A DNA stretch of 51,364 nt from a virus. Shown here one piece after another: positions 34,549 through 43,862 of this stretch. The DNA lies in the IMG/VR virus record IMGVR_UViG_3300037153_000387, positions 1 to 51,364 of that record. The stretch is one strand, 5' to 3'. The notes beneath the pieces were generated by a model. That model searched no databases, was not told the origin of the DNA, and saw only the letters and a list, made by a program, of their open reading frames with translations. Each line of letters begins with the position of its first letter. Positions within the stretch are counted from its first letter, which is position 1. A program made the position numbers and the translations under genes.

Positions 34549-36699
34549 GTGCGTGTTTTGGAGAAGCTGCCAGCAAATATCAAAGATGCTGCTGCGCTCT
34601 ACATTTCACGAGGATGGGAAGTTGTTCCACTAGCGTCTAGCTCAAAGCTATGTAACGAACCCAACTGGCCTGAGCGGACGTTTGGTGTCGAGCACTTTAA
34701 GCCCAACAGTAACATTGGGCTCAAAACTATCAACGGCCTCGTTGATGTAGATTGCGACTGTCCAGAAGCTGTAGCGATGGCCTCAGTTTTTCTGCCGCCT
34801 ACAGGTCTCGTTTTTGGGAGAAATGCTCAACCTCGTCATTGGTTTTACAACTCCGAATTTTCTAAAGGTCAGTTCTTTCGGGACTTGACACAGGAAGAGG
34901 CTAAGAAGGCCACTATCCTAGAAATTCGCGTCAACAATCAGACGATGGTCCCTCCCTCGATTCATCCGAGTGGGGGAGAAATAAGATGGGTAAGCGACCT
35001 CGGTGAACCGGCAGCAGTAGAAGCAGAAGTACTGCTGCGAGCCGCTAAGCTCGTCGTCACCGCAGCCCTCGTTGCTCGCCACTACAATCCTCCCGGCAAT
35101 CGACATGACTGGGGTTTGAGTCTTGCAGGCTTCTTTCGTGCGCTCAAGATTACGGAAGAAGAGATGTTCAAGATTATCAAAGCTGCCGCGTATTATGTCC
35201 ACGATACCGAAGTCTTGGATAGAATGGGCGCCATTCAGTCTACGTACCGTCGTGGAGAAGATTTGCCGGTTCGAGCAGCGAGTGGTCTCAAAGAGTTGAT
35301 GATTGACGGTGACAAGTTCGTCCTTACCCTTCAACGTATCTGGAACACCGGAAATTCAATCTTTGTCCAAGACCAAAAGAATGATAAAGTCTTGGCCAAC
35401 AGTCAAGAGAACATTCGACGGGCCTTAGACAAGCTCAACGTCAAGCTGTATTACGATGCCTTCTGTCAACGACCTCAAGTTCAATATCGAAATTACCACG
35501 GACCCCTTGAAGACCGAATCCGGAATAGAATATGGCTGGACATTGACCGCGAATTTCACTTTCGCCCAATGCCGGACTTTTTTGACGTGGTGCTATCTGA
35601 TATTGCCGACAAGAATCAGGTGCATCCCGTTAAGACCTACCTCAACGATCTCCAGTGGGATGGACAGCCCCGAATCGATACGTGGCTGATTCGCAGCGCC
35701 AAAGCCGCCAACACAGAATTCGTTCAAAAAATTAGCAGTCTAGTTCTTATAGCCGCTGTGGATCGTATCCTCATGCCAGGCTGTAAGTTCGACGAACTGC
35801 TGGTTCTTGAGAGTCAACAGGGGCAAATGAAGTCGTCTGTGCTTCGTGCCCTGTGCCCCGAAGAGAGTTGGTTTTCCGATGACCTGCCCTTAGACGTCGA
35901 TGCTAAGCAAATCATCGAGCGCACGCAGGGGAAGTGGATCATCGAAGCAGCCGAACTGTCTGGTATGCGAAAGGGTCAGCGAGAGCACTTAAAGTCCATG
36001 CTCTCGAGGCAGGTGGATGGTCCTGTAAGAATGGCTTATGCGAGATTGCCGTTGTCGCAGCCTCGGCAATTTGTCATCGTCGGCACCACCAACGACTATC
36101 AATATCTACAAGACCCAACCGGGAACCGTAGGTTCTGGCCTGTTCGATTAGAGAGATTTGACATCGAGCTTATCATCAGTGAACGGGATCAGATGTGGGC
36201 GGAAGCAATGGTGAGGGCTAAACAACATGAGTCAATCAGACTTCCTCAACATCTATACGATCACGCCACGCTCCAACAAGAACGACGCCGAACTGTCGAT
36301 CCGTGGGAACCTATTCTCGAATTCCACTTTGCTGACACCGCTCGTCTTGCTCCTGACGAGCTCTGGGAAACTCTTGGAGTGCCGGTGGAGCGACGAACGT
36401 CACAGCATCAGGAACGCGCTCAAGCCATACTCCAGCGGATGGGATTCCGGGTCATGAGCGTGCGTGACCGAAAGGGAACCACGGTCAAAGGCTGGGGCAA
36501 AGGCCCCACTACACTCGGTCTGTCGTCAGACTTTACCAAACCGGACTTCATTGAGAAAATCGTCAAAGAAGAAAAGCAGGAAGAAGAGCGTCGTCGGCGG
36601 GCAGCGGAAGCTGGCATTTCAGCTGATGAAAACTACGTAGACCGACTTCAAAAAGAAATCGACGAAGAAAATCGTCGACTTTCGGAGACAGACATGTGA
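34549..36699 (+). CDS. Primase-polymerase / VapE-type helicase
   Basis: 716 residues from GTG 34549; a weak GGAG precedes it closely. N-terminal primase-polymerase-like part: YISRGWEVVPLASSS, then LVDVDCDCPEA (64-74) with the metal-binding Asp residues and QPRHW. The central and C-terminal part is VapE/SF3-like: YLNDLQWDGQPRIDTWL, the P-loop variant LESQQGQMKSSVLRAL (the GxxGxGKS glycines partly replaced, as often in VapE proteins), GKWIIEAAELSGM, then PRQFVIVGTTNDYQYL and GNRRFWPV. Makes primers and unwinds DNA at the fork. C-terminal charged tail. Overlaps the SNF2 gene by 4 bases. Confidence 0.88.
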   Translation: MRVLEKLPANIKDAAALYISRGWEVVPLASSSKLCNEPNWPERTFGVEHFKPNSNIGLKTINGLVDVDCDCPEAVAMASVFLPPTGLVFGRNAQPRHWFYNSEFSKGQFFRDLTQEEAKKATILEIRVNNQTMVPPSIHPSGGEIRWVSDLGEPAAVEAEVLLRAAKLVVTAALVARHYNPPGNRHDWGLSLAGFFRALKITEEEMFKIIKAAAYYVHDTEVLDRMGAIQSTYRRGEDLPVRAASGLKELMIDGDKFVLTLQRIWNTGNSIFVQDQKNDKVLANSQENIRRALDKLNVKLYYDAFCQRPQVQYRNYHGPLEDRIRNRIWLDIDREFHFRPMPDFFDVVLSDIADKNQVHPVKTYLNDLQWDGQPRIDTWLIRSAKAANTEFVQKISSLVLIAAVDRILMPGCKFDELLVLESQQGQMKSSVLRALCPEESWFSDDLPLDVDAKQIIERTQGKWIIEAAELSGMRKGQREHLKSMLSRQVDGPVRMAYARLPLSQPRQFVIVGTTNDYQYLQDPTGNRRFWPVRLERFDIELIISERDQMWAEAMVRAKQHESIRLPQHLYDHATLQQERRRTVDPWEPILEFHFADTARLAPDELWETLGVPVERRTSQHQERAQAILQRMGFRVMSVRDRKGTTVKGWGKGPTTLGLSSDFTKPDFIEKIVKEEKQEEERRRRAAEAGISADENYVDRLQKEIDEENRRLSETDM

Positions 36700-38216
36700 C
36701 AAATCCGGCCCTAGAACTTTTACAAAACTGTCGCATCAAACCGTTCGATCATCAGGTTATCGGTGTAGAACAACTAGTTCAGCGACCCTTCTTTCTCCTC
36801 GCAGATGAGATGGGCGCTGGAAAAACTAAACAGGCGATTGACGCCGCGATAGTCATGTTCCTGATGGGCGTGATCAACAAAGTGTTGGTCGTTTGTCCGG
36901 CTCCAGTTCGTGGCGTCTGGTTCGATCCTGAATTAGGGGAATTGACCAAACATCTATGGGAAGGAGTCAACGTTCGTGTGATCGAGTTTCACGCCACTAA
37001 TCGAGGGTGGTGGCACGGCCAAAAAGAGCAGAAACCGTTTCTGCCGTGGATTATTACGAACTACGATTTCATCCGTCGGCCCGATCGTCTCGCCCAAATC
37101 AAGTCCTACTGCTCCCCTAAGACCCTACTAATCTTGGATGAATCGTGGGCCATTAAGAACCATACGGCTCTTCAGACTAAAGCCTGTCTCATCTTGCGAC
37201 GAAAATGCGGACGAGTCGTTCTGCTGAACGGCACGCCCATCGCGAACAGTCCAATGGATATGTATTCGCAAGGCAAGATGATGGATAGCACGATTCTAGG
37301 CTGCCCGACGTTCGCGGCTTTTAGATCGCGTTACGCGGTTATGGGCGGATGGCAGGGAAAGGTCGTTGTCGGCTGGGTAAATCTCGAAGATCTTCAGAAA
37401 CGATTTGCGCCGTATGTCCTCCGTCGTCTAAAGGAGGATTGTATCGATCTTCCTCCGAAAATGCCCCCAGTCACGCTGACCGTGCCGATGACGAGTAATA
37501 CTTGGGGACACTACAAGGAGATGCGAGACGAGTTCGTCACTTGGCTCGGAAAGGAATACTGCACGGCGCCTCAGGCTATCGTTAAGGTTATGCGCCTAGC
37601 TCAGTTGACGTCCGGATTCCTCGGCGGGCTGCAAACCTTCGATGAAGAAGACCCAGAAAAGGAGTCGCAGATTGAAGCGGTTCGCGATGTGGGCCGCGAG
37701 AAACTCGATTATTTCCTCAACTGGCTGGATGAGCAGTTGCTTGAAGACAAACTATTGAAGATGGTAGTTTTCAGTCGATTTCGTCCAGAAGTGGAACGAC
37801 TCTACAAAGCTCTTCAAGATAACAAGTACTACAATGTTCGGACTGGTTTGATCTGGGGAAATCAGAAGCGAATGGAGCGCAGTGCTTCACTTACGCTTCT
37901 CGATCCTAGGACGTCGCCTAGCCAACCTGTAGTAGTCATCGCGACGCCTGGAGCTGGGGCAGTCGGCATTAATCTATCGGCCGCAAAGATCGCTTACTAT
38001 ATGAGTAGCGATTACAGTCTCTACAAACGGCTTCAGAGCGACGACCGAATCCATCGGCCGGGGCAGAAATCGCCTGTTAGCTACTTCGACTGTGTGGCGA
38101 CCGGACCCCAAGGTCAGAAGACGATTGACCACATAATCATCAAGGCGATTCGAAATAAGGAAGAGATTGCGAAGTGGACCACTCAGGGTTGGGTGGCTGC
38201 GCTGACTGAGGAATAG
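36696..38216 (+). CDS. SNF2-family helicase
   Basis: 506 residues from GTG 36696. FDHQVIGVEQLV (Q-like), Walker A DEMGAGKT (37-44), LLILDESWAIKN for motif II (DESW replacing DEAH, near 144-155), GTPIANSPMDMY (III), VFSRFRPEVERLY (IV), ATPGAGAVGINLSAA (V) and QSDDRIHRPGQ (VI). Complete SF2 SNF2 set. Phage versions are thought to act in replication start or branch migration. It is co-transcribed with the primase. Last + strand gene. Confidence 0.92.
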   Translation: MTNPALELLQNCRIKPFDHQVIGVEQLVQRPFFLLADEMGAGKTKQAIDAAIVMFLMGVINKVLVVCPAPVRGVWFDPELGELTKHLWEGVNVRVIEFHATNRGWWHGQKEQKPFLPWIITNYDFIRRPDRLAQIKSYCSPKTLLILDESWAIKNHTALQTKACLILRRKCGRVVLLNGTPIANSPMDMYSQGKMMDSTILGCPTFAAFRSRYAVMGGWQGKVVVGWVNLEDLQKRFAPYVLRRLKEDCIDLPPKMPPVTLTVPMTSNTWGHYKEMRDEFVTWLGKEYCTAPQAIVKVMRLAQLTSGFLGGLQTFDEEDPEKESQIEAVRDVGREKLDYFLNWLDEQLLEDKLLKMVVFSRFRPEVERLYKALQDNKYYNVRTGLIWGNQKRMERSASLTLLDPRTSPSQPVVVIATPGAGAVGINLSAAKIAYYMSSDYSLYKRLQSDDRIHRPGQKSPVSYFDCVATGPQGQKTIDHIIIKAIRNKEEIAKWTTQGWVAALTEE

Positions 38217-38267
38217 AGATCCGTGCGCCACTCTTGCTATGGACGGGAGTCGCGTACGGCCAGGAGG

Positions 38268-38295
38268 AAGGGAGCATCCCCGTGCTCCCTTTCTC
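38268..38295. terminator. Terminator between convergent operons
   Basis: AAGGGAGCA (38268-38276), loop TCCCCG, TGCTCCCTT (38283-38291), then TCTCC. T-rich on the + side and partly on the - side, so it can serve both convergent transcripts. Confidence 0.7.
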
Positions 38296-38298
38296 CGC

Positions 38299-38388
38299 CT
38301 ATCGCTTCTTTCGATCTCTCCAATAGAGATCCCAAAATGCAAAGCCTATCAGTATAAGAACACCGATAAGCTCAAGAGTTATGGTCAT
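38299..38388 (-). CDS. Single-span membrane micropeptide
   Basis: 29 residues on the - strand. MTITLELIGVLILIGFAFWD is a membrane span, followed by LYWRDRKKR, a positive cytoplasmic tail. Its ATG overlaps the TGA of the large tail gene (ATGA), the coupling used everywhere in this genome. Last gene of the tail operon, where holins or other lysis proteins are often found; too small to classify. Confidence 0.6.
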   Translation of the reverse strand: MTITLELIGVLILIGFAFWDLYWRDRKKR

Positions 38389-41216
38389 TGATTCACAGAC
38401 CAGACACAACATCGTGGAGTCACGTAAACGACCGTCGGATGATAGCCGTCACGCCACTTCACGGAATTCCAGTCTCCTTCTCCGTAGGCTACCGTCCAGG
38501 CTTGGTTTCCTCGGACAAGGGAACGCATCTTACCCGTCTTCCCGGTCCAAGTAATTCCGTTAGTTGGTGATCCAGCCCAGGAATCATTCCGATACGACCA
38601 ATCTGACGACACTGGAATATGCGGGAGAAAGTCCGGTTTAACACCGGGTAAACTTCCTGAGTTGAGTCCCTCCTCAACAATCCAGTGGTACGTATAACCC
38701 ATGGTCGTGCAGAGGCCGACCGTTTGTGCCGCCACGAACGCGTCTGGATCGTTGTCACGACGACCGTCAATATACTCGGGTCCGGCCCCCATCGGTTCGT
38801 CAAGGACGATGGTAGCCTGACCAGATAGCTGTGAAAGGACATCCGTAAAGCCTTCCAAGTGATCGATCCATCGGCGCCATCGCGACTGATCTCCATGCTG
38901 GCTTCGATCAGGATGCATCGGCACGATGTTGCTGCGTTTTGAGAGTTCAATGCAAGCTGCCGTCGTCTCCGCGCTGGCATCCGGGTTGTCACCATCTTGT
39001 GGGTCACCAATGCTAAAATCACGGTGACCGAGGGCCGACGCTAGTCGTTCCGCAAGATCAAGGAGTGCTGGATCTAGCGCCCCGCTCCAGCCATTTTTGA
39101 AAGGCTCGTTGGCAATCTGCGGAATCACACCTTCGTGACTCTTGATGAAATTCGCAAACTGATCCAGCCAAGCCTTCCGTTCGTTCGGATCGGGCACGAT
39201 GATCTGAGCGTCTGCAAACATGCAGAGCTCCATATACATGCTTCGAGCCGTGATAAGGCTGTAGGTATCCTCGAGCCACTGCCAGTAACCCGACTCCCTA
39301 GGCGAGAAGTCGTTGCCCGACCACGAGAGCATCCCGCAACACCGGACTACTGTTCTGAAGGACGATCGGTAGTTATCGAGGCGTTCTGCCAGCTGGGTCG
39401 GCACTCCGCGCTTGACGTAAGAAATGGCGCTGAGGTCTGAAATCCCGCGCCACGGGAACCAGCCTGCTTCATGCTGAAAACGTCGACTGACTACCCGTAT
39501 CCTTCCCTCGATGGGCGGACCGGGAGGCGGCGGATAAGGATCGGGAAGACCGGCTTCGGCGCACATGTCGCGTTCCATCTGCTGCATGGCACGCTCATGA
39601 TCCTTGCCAGCTTCGCGCTGGCGCGCGTAGTCGATCGCGTAGTAGGTTTGATCCCGACCGTTTTCAAATCGGCTCTGCTGCTGATAGTGACCGATCTCCT
39701 TGTAGCGATCGCAGAACCGCTGCGACACGTCGATCACTTCATCGTTGGTGAACATGCCCGGTGGGAGTTGATCGTAATACGCGTCGCGTGACGCTGCGTA
39801 TTCGTATTGGTCGCGAGCCGTCGGATGATCCAGATACGTGCGATTACGAGCATAGCCGAGGCCATAATACTCGTTATCGCGGAAGTAGTCTGAATCCTTC
39901 TTCGGTTGATTCACTGGTTGCGAATCGTAAATCTCCGCAAGCTCGATGATCTCATCATCGCCAATGGGTGGGATCTTACCGGGAGTCGTTGGAGGTATCG
40001 GCACTGGCTCAGGCGGCACGATAGGTTCAGTGACGGTGACAACCCTCTGACGCCCAGTTTCAGCATTGTTTCCCTGGGTATCCTTACCTGAGAGTTTGAT
40101 TTCATAGTCACCGGCCTTGTCGAAGTGATAGGTGTGATCCAGATCATATGCTGGATTCGTGACGGCAAAGATCCAGTCTGTCGCACCCAGTGGACGATAC
40201 CACCACGTTAAGGTTCGGAAATCACCCTTGATCAGCTCAGCGAGGGCGTAGCACTGAAGTGGGCCTGTGACCTCGTAGGACGCAATCGTCAGAACCGGCT
40301 GTTCGACGATCGGCGGCGGTTCGGGATCTGGAGGCTTCGGCTGGCTGAATCGAGTCCAACGAGGGACAACTCGGTTGGGATCAACGTCACGCAGATATGT
40401 GACGCCTCCACGTCGACTGGCCTTGAGCAGAACGATATCGTTTGGCCCTTCGCCCTGAGTCCACGAGGACGCGACATATATCTCGTTGCCGATTGCGACG
40501 GCATCGTGATTGAATGCTACACCGCGCTCTTCGAGCACGAAACCTTCGTCGGCGCCGTCCGGCTGAAGGATCAGTCCGGGACGTCCGTTTGACCAATAGC
40601 ATATCCAAACCGTTCCATCCGACGTCGTGATGAGCTTTGTGCCCATCGCATCGAAATACGGCTTGATCATTGGAATGCCATAGGCTCCATAACGCCACAG
40701 AGCCTTACCACCAGGGAGAGCCTGAAGATCGTAAGGAACGAACGCATCGGGCAAATTGATCCAGTCCGGTGGGATTTCGTAAGGCCAGTTCAACGAGGGT
40801 GGCCGAAAGGCACCCGGCGGAATGATTGTGATTCCGTTGTTGGACTGGTAAACCGATTTGAAGGCGATTGTCCCGTCGAATGCGACGTCGCCGAAGCCTG
40901 CGTAGCGAAGATTTGGAATGGTTCCGAAGAGATACGAGTCGCGAGACCCGTCGGGAACTTCTCCCATTGCGATCCATTGATCACCTCCACCTGCGACCGC
41001 GTTCGCGTAAACGAGGGGTTGGATGGTCTTGCAAATAGGAGTTCCACGATCCCAGAAGCCGAGTGCTGCTGTCGGAGACTGCGCGACGATGAGCTTATTG
41101 GGATTGATAAAAGCTCCTCGACCGTATGTTGGAAAAGGATACGATGTTCCGTTGAAGGATCCGGGCACTCCACCCGCGCCCATGATCACATCCGCTTGTT
41201 CATTCATCTTGGGCAT
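38385..41216 (-). CDS. Tail-associated protein with PKD and glycoside-hydrolase-like domains
   Basis: 943 residues from ATG 41216, with AAAGGGGG just upstream and TAATG overlap to the previous gene. Residues 1 to about 300 look like a beta-propeller (repeats such as DGTVWICYWSNG, HDAVAIGNEIYVA). A PKD-like domain (about 315-410, ...HTYHFDKAGDYEIKLSG) and a Pro-rich linker follow, then a Tyr/Asp-rich helical section and a second Pro-rich joint (PPPPGPP). The C-terminal 320 residues look like a (beta/alpha)8 glycosidase: IPQIANEPFKNGW (Glu near 702) and TIVLDEPMG (Glu near 806) are the likely acid/base and nucleophile positions. Probably degrades host surface polysaccharide. Confidence 0.72.
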   Translation of the reverse strand: MPKMNEQADVIMGAGGVPGSFNGTSYPFPTYGRGAFINPNKLIVAQSPTAALGFWDRGTPICKTIQPLVYANAVAGGGDQWIAMGEVPDGSRDSYLFGTIPNLRYAGFGDVAFDGTIAFKSVYQSNNGITIIPPGAFRPPSLNWPYEIPPDWINLPDAFVPYDLQALPGGKALWRYGAYGIPMIKPYFDAMGTKLITTSDGTVWICYWSNGRPGLILQPDGADEGFVLEERGVAFNHDAVAIGNEIYVASSWTQGEGPNDIVLLKASRRGGVTYLRDVDPNRVVPRWTRFSQPKPPDPEPPPIVEQPVLTIASYEVTGPLQCYALAELIKGDFRTLTWWYRPLGATDWIFAVTNPAYDLDHTYHFDKAGDYEIKLSGKDTQGNNAETGRQRVVTVTEPIVPPEPVPIPPTTPGKIPPIGDDEIIELAEIYDSQPVNQPKKDSDYFRDNEYYGLGYARNRTYLDHPTARDQYEYAASRDAYYDQLPPGMFTNDEVIDVSQRFCDRYKEIGHYQQQSRFENGRDQTYYAIDYARQREAGKDHERAMQQMERDMCAEAGLPDPYPPPPGPPIEGRIRVVSRRFQHEAGWFPWRGISDLSAISYVKRGVPTQLAERLDNYRSSFRTVVRCCGMLSWSGNDFSPRESGYWQWLEDTYSLITARSMYMELCMFADAQIIVPDPNERKAWLDQFANFIKSHEGVIPQIANEPFKNGWSGALDPALLDLAERLASALGHRDFSIGDPQDGDNPDASAETTAACIELSKRSNIVPMHPDRSQHGDQSRWRRWIDHLEGFTDVLSQLSGQATIVLDEPMGAGPEYIDGRRDNDPDAFVAAQTVGLCTTMGYTYHWIVEEGLNSGSLPGVKPDFLPHIPVSSDWSYRNDSWAGSPTNGITWTGKTGKMRSLVRGNQAWTVAYGEGDWNSVKWRDGYHPTVVYVTPRCCVWSVNQ

Positions 41217-41566
41217 TATTCCCCCTTTGCTGAACACAGCCAATCGAGAGCGTCGTCGACATCGTCGCTATCCTGAGTGGGGAACGGAGCAGCTTCTACG
41301 TATTTCTTGAGAATCTCGTATTGCTTAGCATCGAGTTGGATCTTCCCCGGTCCGCCGTTGAGCGCACGCATCCCTAAGTCGAGGGAAGTAGGTGCTTCCA
41401 CGGAAACGGATTTGAGTTGACGAAGAACGCCAGCTTCCTTCGCACGATCATCGCGCGTGCGAGACTTGTCCTGATGGAGAATATTTCCTCCAATGATGAA
41501 GCCGACGTAGAGCTTCTCGAAACGGGTCTTTGCTCGATCGCCGACGAATTCTAATGTGAATGTCAT
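41216..41566 (-). CDS. Hypothetical tail-region protein
   Basis: 116 residues. An N-terminal strand-rich part (TFTLEFVGDRAKTRF, KLYVGFIIGGNIL), then helical, with GKIQLDAKQYEILKKYVEAA and an acidic DSDDVDDALDW end. ATGA overlap with the 41563 gene. Unknown; possibly a small tail accessory protein. Confidence 0.7.
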   Translation of the reverse strand: MTFTLEFVGDRAKTRFEKLYVGFIIGGNILHQDKSRTRDDRAKEAGVLRQLKSVSVEAPTSLDLGMRALNGGPGKIQLDAKQYEILKKYVEAAPFPTQDSDDVDDALDWLCSAKGE

Positions 41567-41913
41567 GGCACCACCGCTGGCATGTTAGAAGACAGAAAAT
41601 CCCAGTCCGACATGAGCTGAGATTCGATGTCTGGATCGCCGCTTGCTGTGACTACTGAAGCCATTTTGAAATCGAACGACGTGGCAAAAGACATCAAATT
41701 GGGACGCATGACGAGCCACGGTGCGATATTCATGGAAACGTTCGTGAGATTGTCGAGCACCATGCGAGCGTAAGCAGAACGCTTGTCATGATTTGGAGTC
41801 GTGTCTGCTTCGGCTGATACCTGCCACGCGACGGAAGACAAAGCTGCTCGGACTCGAAGCAGAAAGTTTTTGTCCGCAGCGAGCATCTGCTGCGTGTAGG
41901 AATCATTGGCCAT
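41563..41913 (-). CDS. Hypothetical tail-region protein
   Basis: 116 residues from ATG 41913 (GGAG 8 bases upstream); a TTG at 41919 is in frame. SYTQQMLAADKNFLLRVRAA and SSVAWQVSAEADTTPNHDKR are helical, with the F..RV..A....A..V pattern seen in small phage tail-region proteins. Overlaps the end of the S74 fibre gene by 11 bases. Confidence 0.7.
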   Translation of the reverse strand: MANDSYTQQMLAADKNFLLRVRAALSSVAWQVSAEADTTPNHDKRSAYARMVLDNLTNVSMNIAPWLVMRPNLMSFATSFDFKMASVVTASGDPDIESQLMSDWDFLSSNMPAVVP

Positions 41914-43855
41914 TTTCAAGTCTCCTCAGTCGTTGATCTAACTCCTGCCAACCCTTAACGAGTGCCGCTGTGAATGATGCATAGTTCAGGCCCACTGCCT
42001 CACCTTCATCATTCAAAGATAAGCCTCCAAAGTCTGGTGCTACAGCTTGAACATCTTGAGCGATAAGACCGTGACCTCGAGCTGAATCCTTAATCCAGCG
42101 ATAGTCTACTGGTTTGAGCAAACGCAAAAACCACGAGCCATAAATTGTTTCTTCAATGTCTTTCTTTTCTCGACGATTTGACGTATTGATCGTGCCAGTC
42201 GCCGCGTAAACTACAGACCACCGAAGTGATGGATGTCCGCACCAATGCGTATTGTCTCCACCTGGATGTATATAAGCTCCAGAGCCCATATACATAATAA
42301 TTGACCCACCACAAACAAACATAAGGCGATTCGCCGTATCGTTCTTGATGTATGTGTCTCCATCAATCTGCCAGCTATAAGCCGTAGCGCCTTGAGCTCC
42401 TGTAAGATAATGAGTGGATGAATACAGCGGTGCCGCAGAATCAAAATAACAGCCGGTGTTAGAGTAGAGTCCATAAGTCTGATGCGAAGCAAGATAAGCA
42501 CTACTTTGCCATGCACCATAACCACTTATGGAGCCAGGATAGATATAGTAACCAGCGTTTTGATAAATACCCGTCCCTGAGTAAAAGCCACCAACAGCAT
42601 GGATATTCGTATTTGTTTCTAAGCCCCACGTGGAATTAGATGTCAGATACCATGTCGTTTGATAATTCCCGCCTGCATCATTACGTCCGGGGTAGATATA
42701 TCCACCCTGAACTTGTTGAATACCCGCACCACTGAAAGTGCCTGTAACCGTCATCGGACCAGCGCATGTGATGCCTCCATTGACTTGAAAAGCACCTGCG
42801 TTCGTCAGTGCCATTATAGTTGCACTATTCGCCTGATTATTCCAAACAAAGCCTGACGTGCCGCAAGAGAAGATTAGCGTATTCGATGACGGAAAGATTG
42901 ACATACCACTGATGTTCGCCACCGTGCCAGTAAAGGCGAGACCATTACTCGCAATGGTAGTTTTCAGATTCTGAAAAGTTGCATTGCTAGCAGTTATCTG
43001 CAAAGAAGCACTACTGCCTGTGCCAAGTGTGAGAGTTCCCGTAGAAGCAGCTACTAGACTCAAGTCTGCAGGAGCAATTAAAGCCGTGGCACTATCTCCA
43101 TTGCCAAACGCACTCGATGCTAGCTGAAGTTTCGCCACTTTTGTAGCATCGTTTTGTAAATTGATTTGTATATTAGTATTGACTGCCGAACTAAGATTTA
43201 TTAGTCGAAGACCTACCATAGAACCACTCGTATTTGTACTTCCACTAAACCAGACAACACTGCTGCCAACACACGTCACGCCTCCACGTGGTAATGTTAA
43301 AATTCCTGAATATAATTGCATATCCGAGCCGCCAGAAAGGGCTCGCCAGTCCATACCTCCAGCACCGATAACCATGTTAAAGATATTACCACTCGCTAGT
43401 CTTGGATCATAATTTGGATTTTCTTTTGACAAACTAGAACCGTCCCAAAGATACATAGTTGGCCCAGTTATTGTAGGATTAGTCGCTCGACTAAAAAATG
43501 TTAATACCTCCATAGACTGAGTTGTACCCGCAGCAAACGTATTCGATGCATTTTTCAACACCACATTTGAAATAGCTACACCACTATCTGCAATTAACTT
43601 GCCAGTCGTATCTCCAAAAGACGCTAAATTACTCGTAACTGATGAACCTGGTCCGACCACGTTTCCAGTCCCACTCGCTGTAGAGGAAATAGTCACATCT
43701 CCCGTGCCAGAATCTGCTCCAGAAGACACCAGTGAAATATTCGTCCCCGCAATAAGTCGAGTAACAACAGCCTGACCAGAGGTCGCGATAATCAAGTCAT
43801 CGCGACCTACCGTCGTATCTCGAATCTGACCGCCACGAACTTCAGTGCGAGGCAT
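41903..43855 (-). CDS. Tail fibre with S74 chaperone autoprocessing domain
   Basis: 650 residues, AGGTG 4 bases before the ATG. N-terminus MPRTEVRGGQIRDTTVGRDD and TGDVTISSTASGTGN are typical of phage fibre starts. The middle is Ser/Thr/Gly/Asn-rich beta structure with similar segments (IYPGRNDAGG, IYPGSISGYG, IHPGGDNTHW). The C-terminus (about 555-650) has SNRREKKDIEE, LKPVDYRWI and GHGLIAQDVQAVAPDF, the S74 intramolecular chaperone: the Ser near 559 and nearby Lys form the usual catalytic dyad for self-cleavage after trimerisation. Confidence 0.85.
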   Translation of the reverse strand: MPRTEVRGGQIRDTTVGRDDLIIATSGQAVVTRLIAGTNISLVSSGADSGTGDVTISSTASGTGNVVGPGSSVTSNLASFGDTTGKLIADSGVAISNVVLKNASNTFAAGTTQSMEVLTFFSRATNPTITGPTMYLWDGSSLSKENPNYDPRLASGNIFNMVIGAGGMDWRALSGGSDMQLYSGILTLPRGGVTCVGSSVVWFSGSTNTSGSMVGLRLINLSSAVNTNIQINLQNDATKVAKLQLASSAFGNGDSATALIAPADLSLVAASTGTLTLGTGSSASLQITASNATFQNLKTTIASNGLAFTGTVANISGMSIFPSSNTLIFSCGTSGFVWNNQANSATIMALTNAGAFQVNGGITCAGPMTVTGTFSGAGIQQVQGGYIYPGRNDAGGNYQTTWYLTSNSTWGLETNTNIHAVGGFYSGTGIYQNAGYYIYPGSISGYGAWQSSAYLASHQTYGLYSNTGCYFDSAAPLYSSTHYLTGAQGATAYSWQIDGDTYIKNDTANRLMFVCGGSIIMYMGSGAYIHPGGDNTHWCGHPSLRWSVVYAATGTINTSNRREKKDIEETIYGSWFLRLLKPVDYRWIKDSARGHGLIAQDVQAVAPDFGGLSLNDEGEAVGLNYASFTAALVKGWQELDQRLRRLENGQ

Positions 43856-43862
43856 AAGTCAC

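Noticed and set aside
34280-34633. 117-codon + strand frame over the primase promoter
   Set aside because: Overlaps the promoter at 34475 and several hairpins, no ribosome binding site, and runs into the primase gene in another frame.
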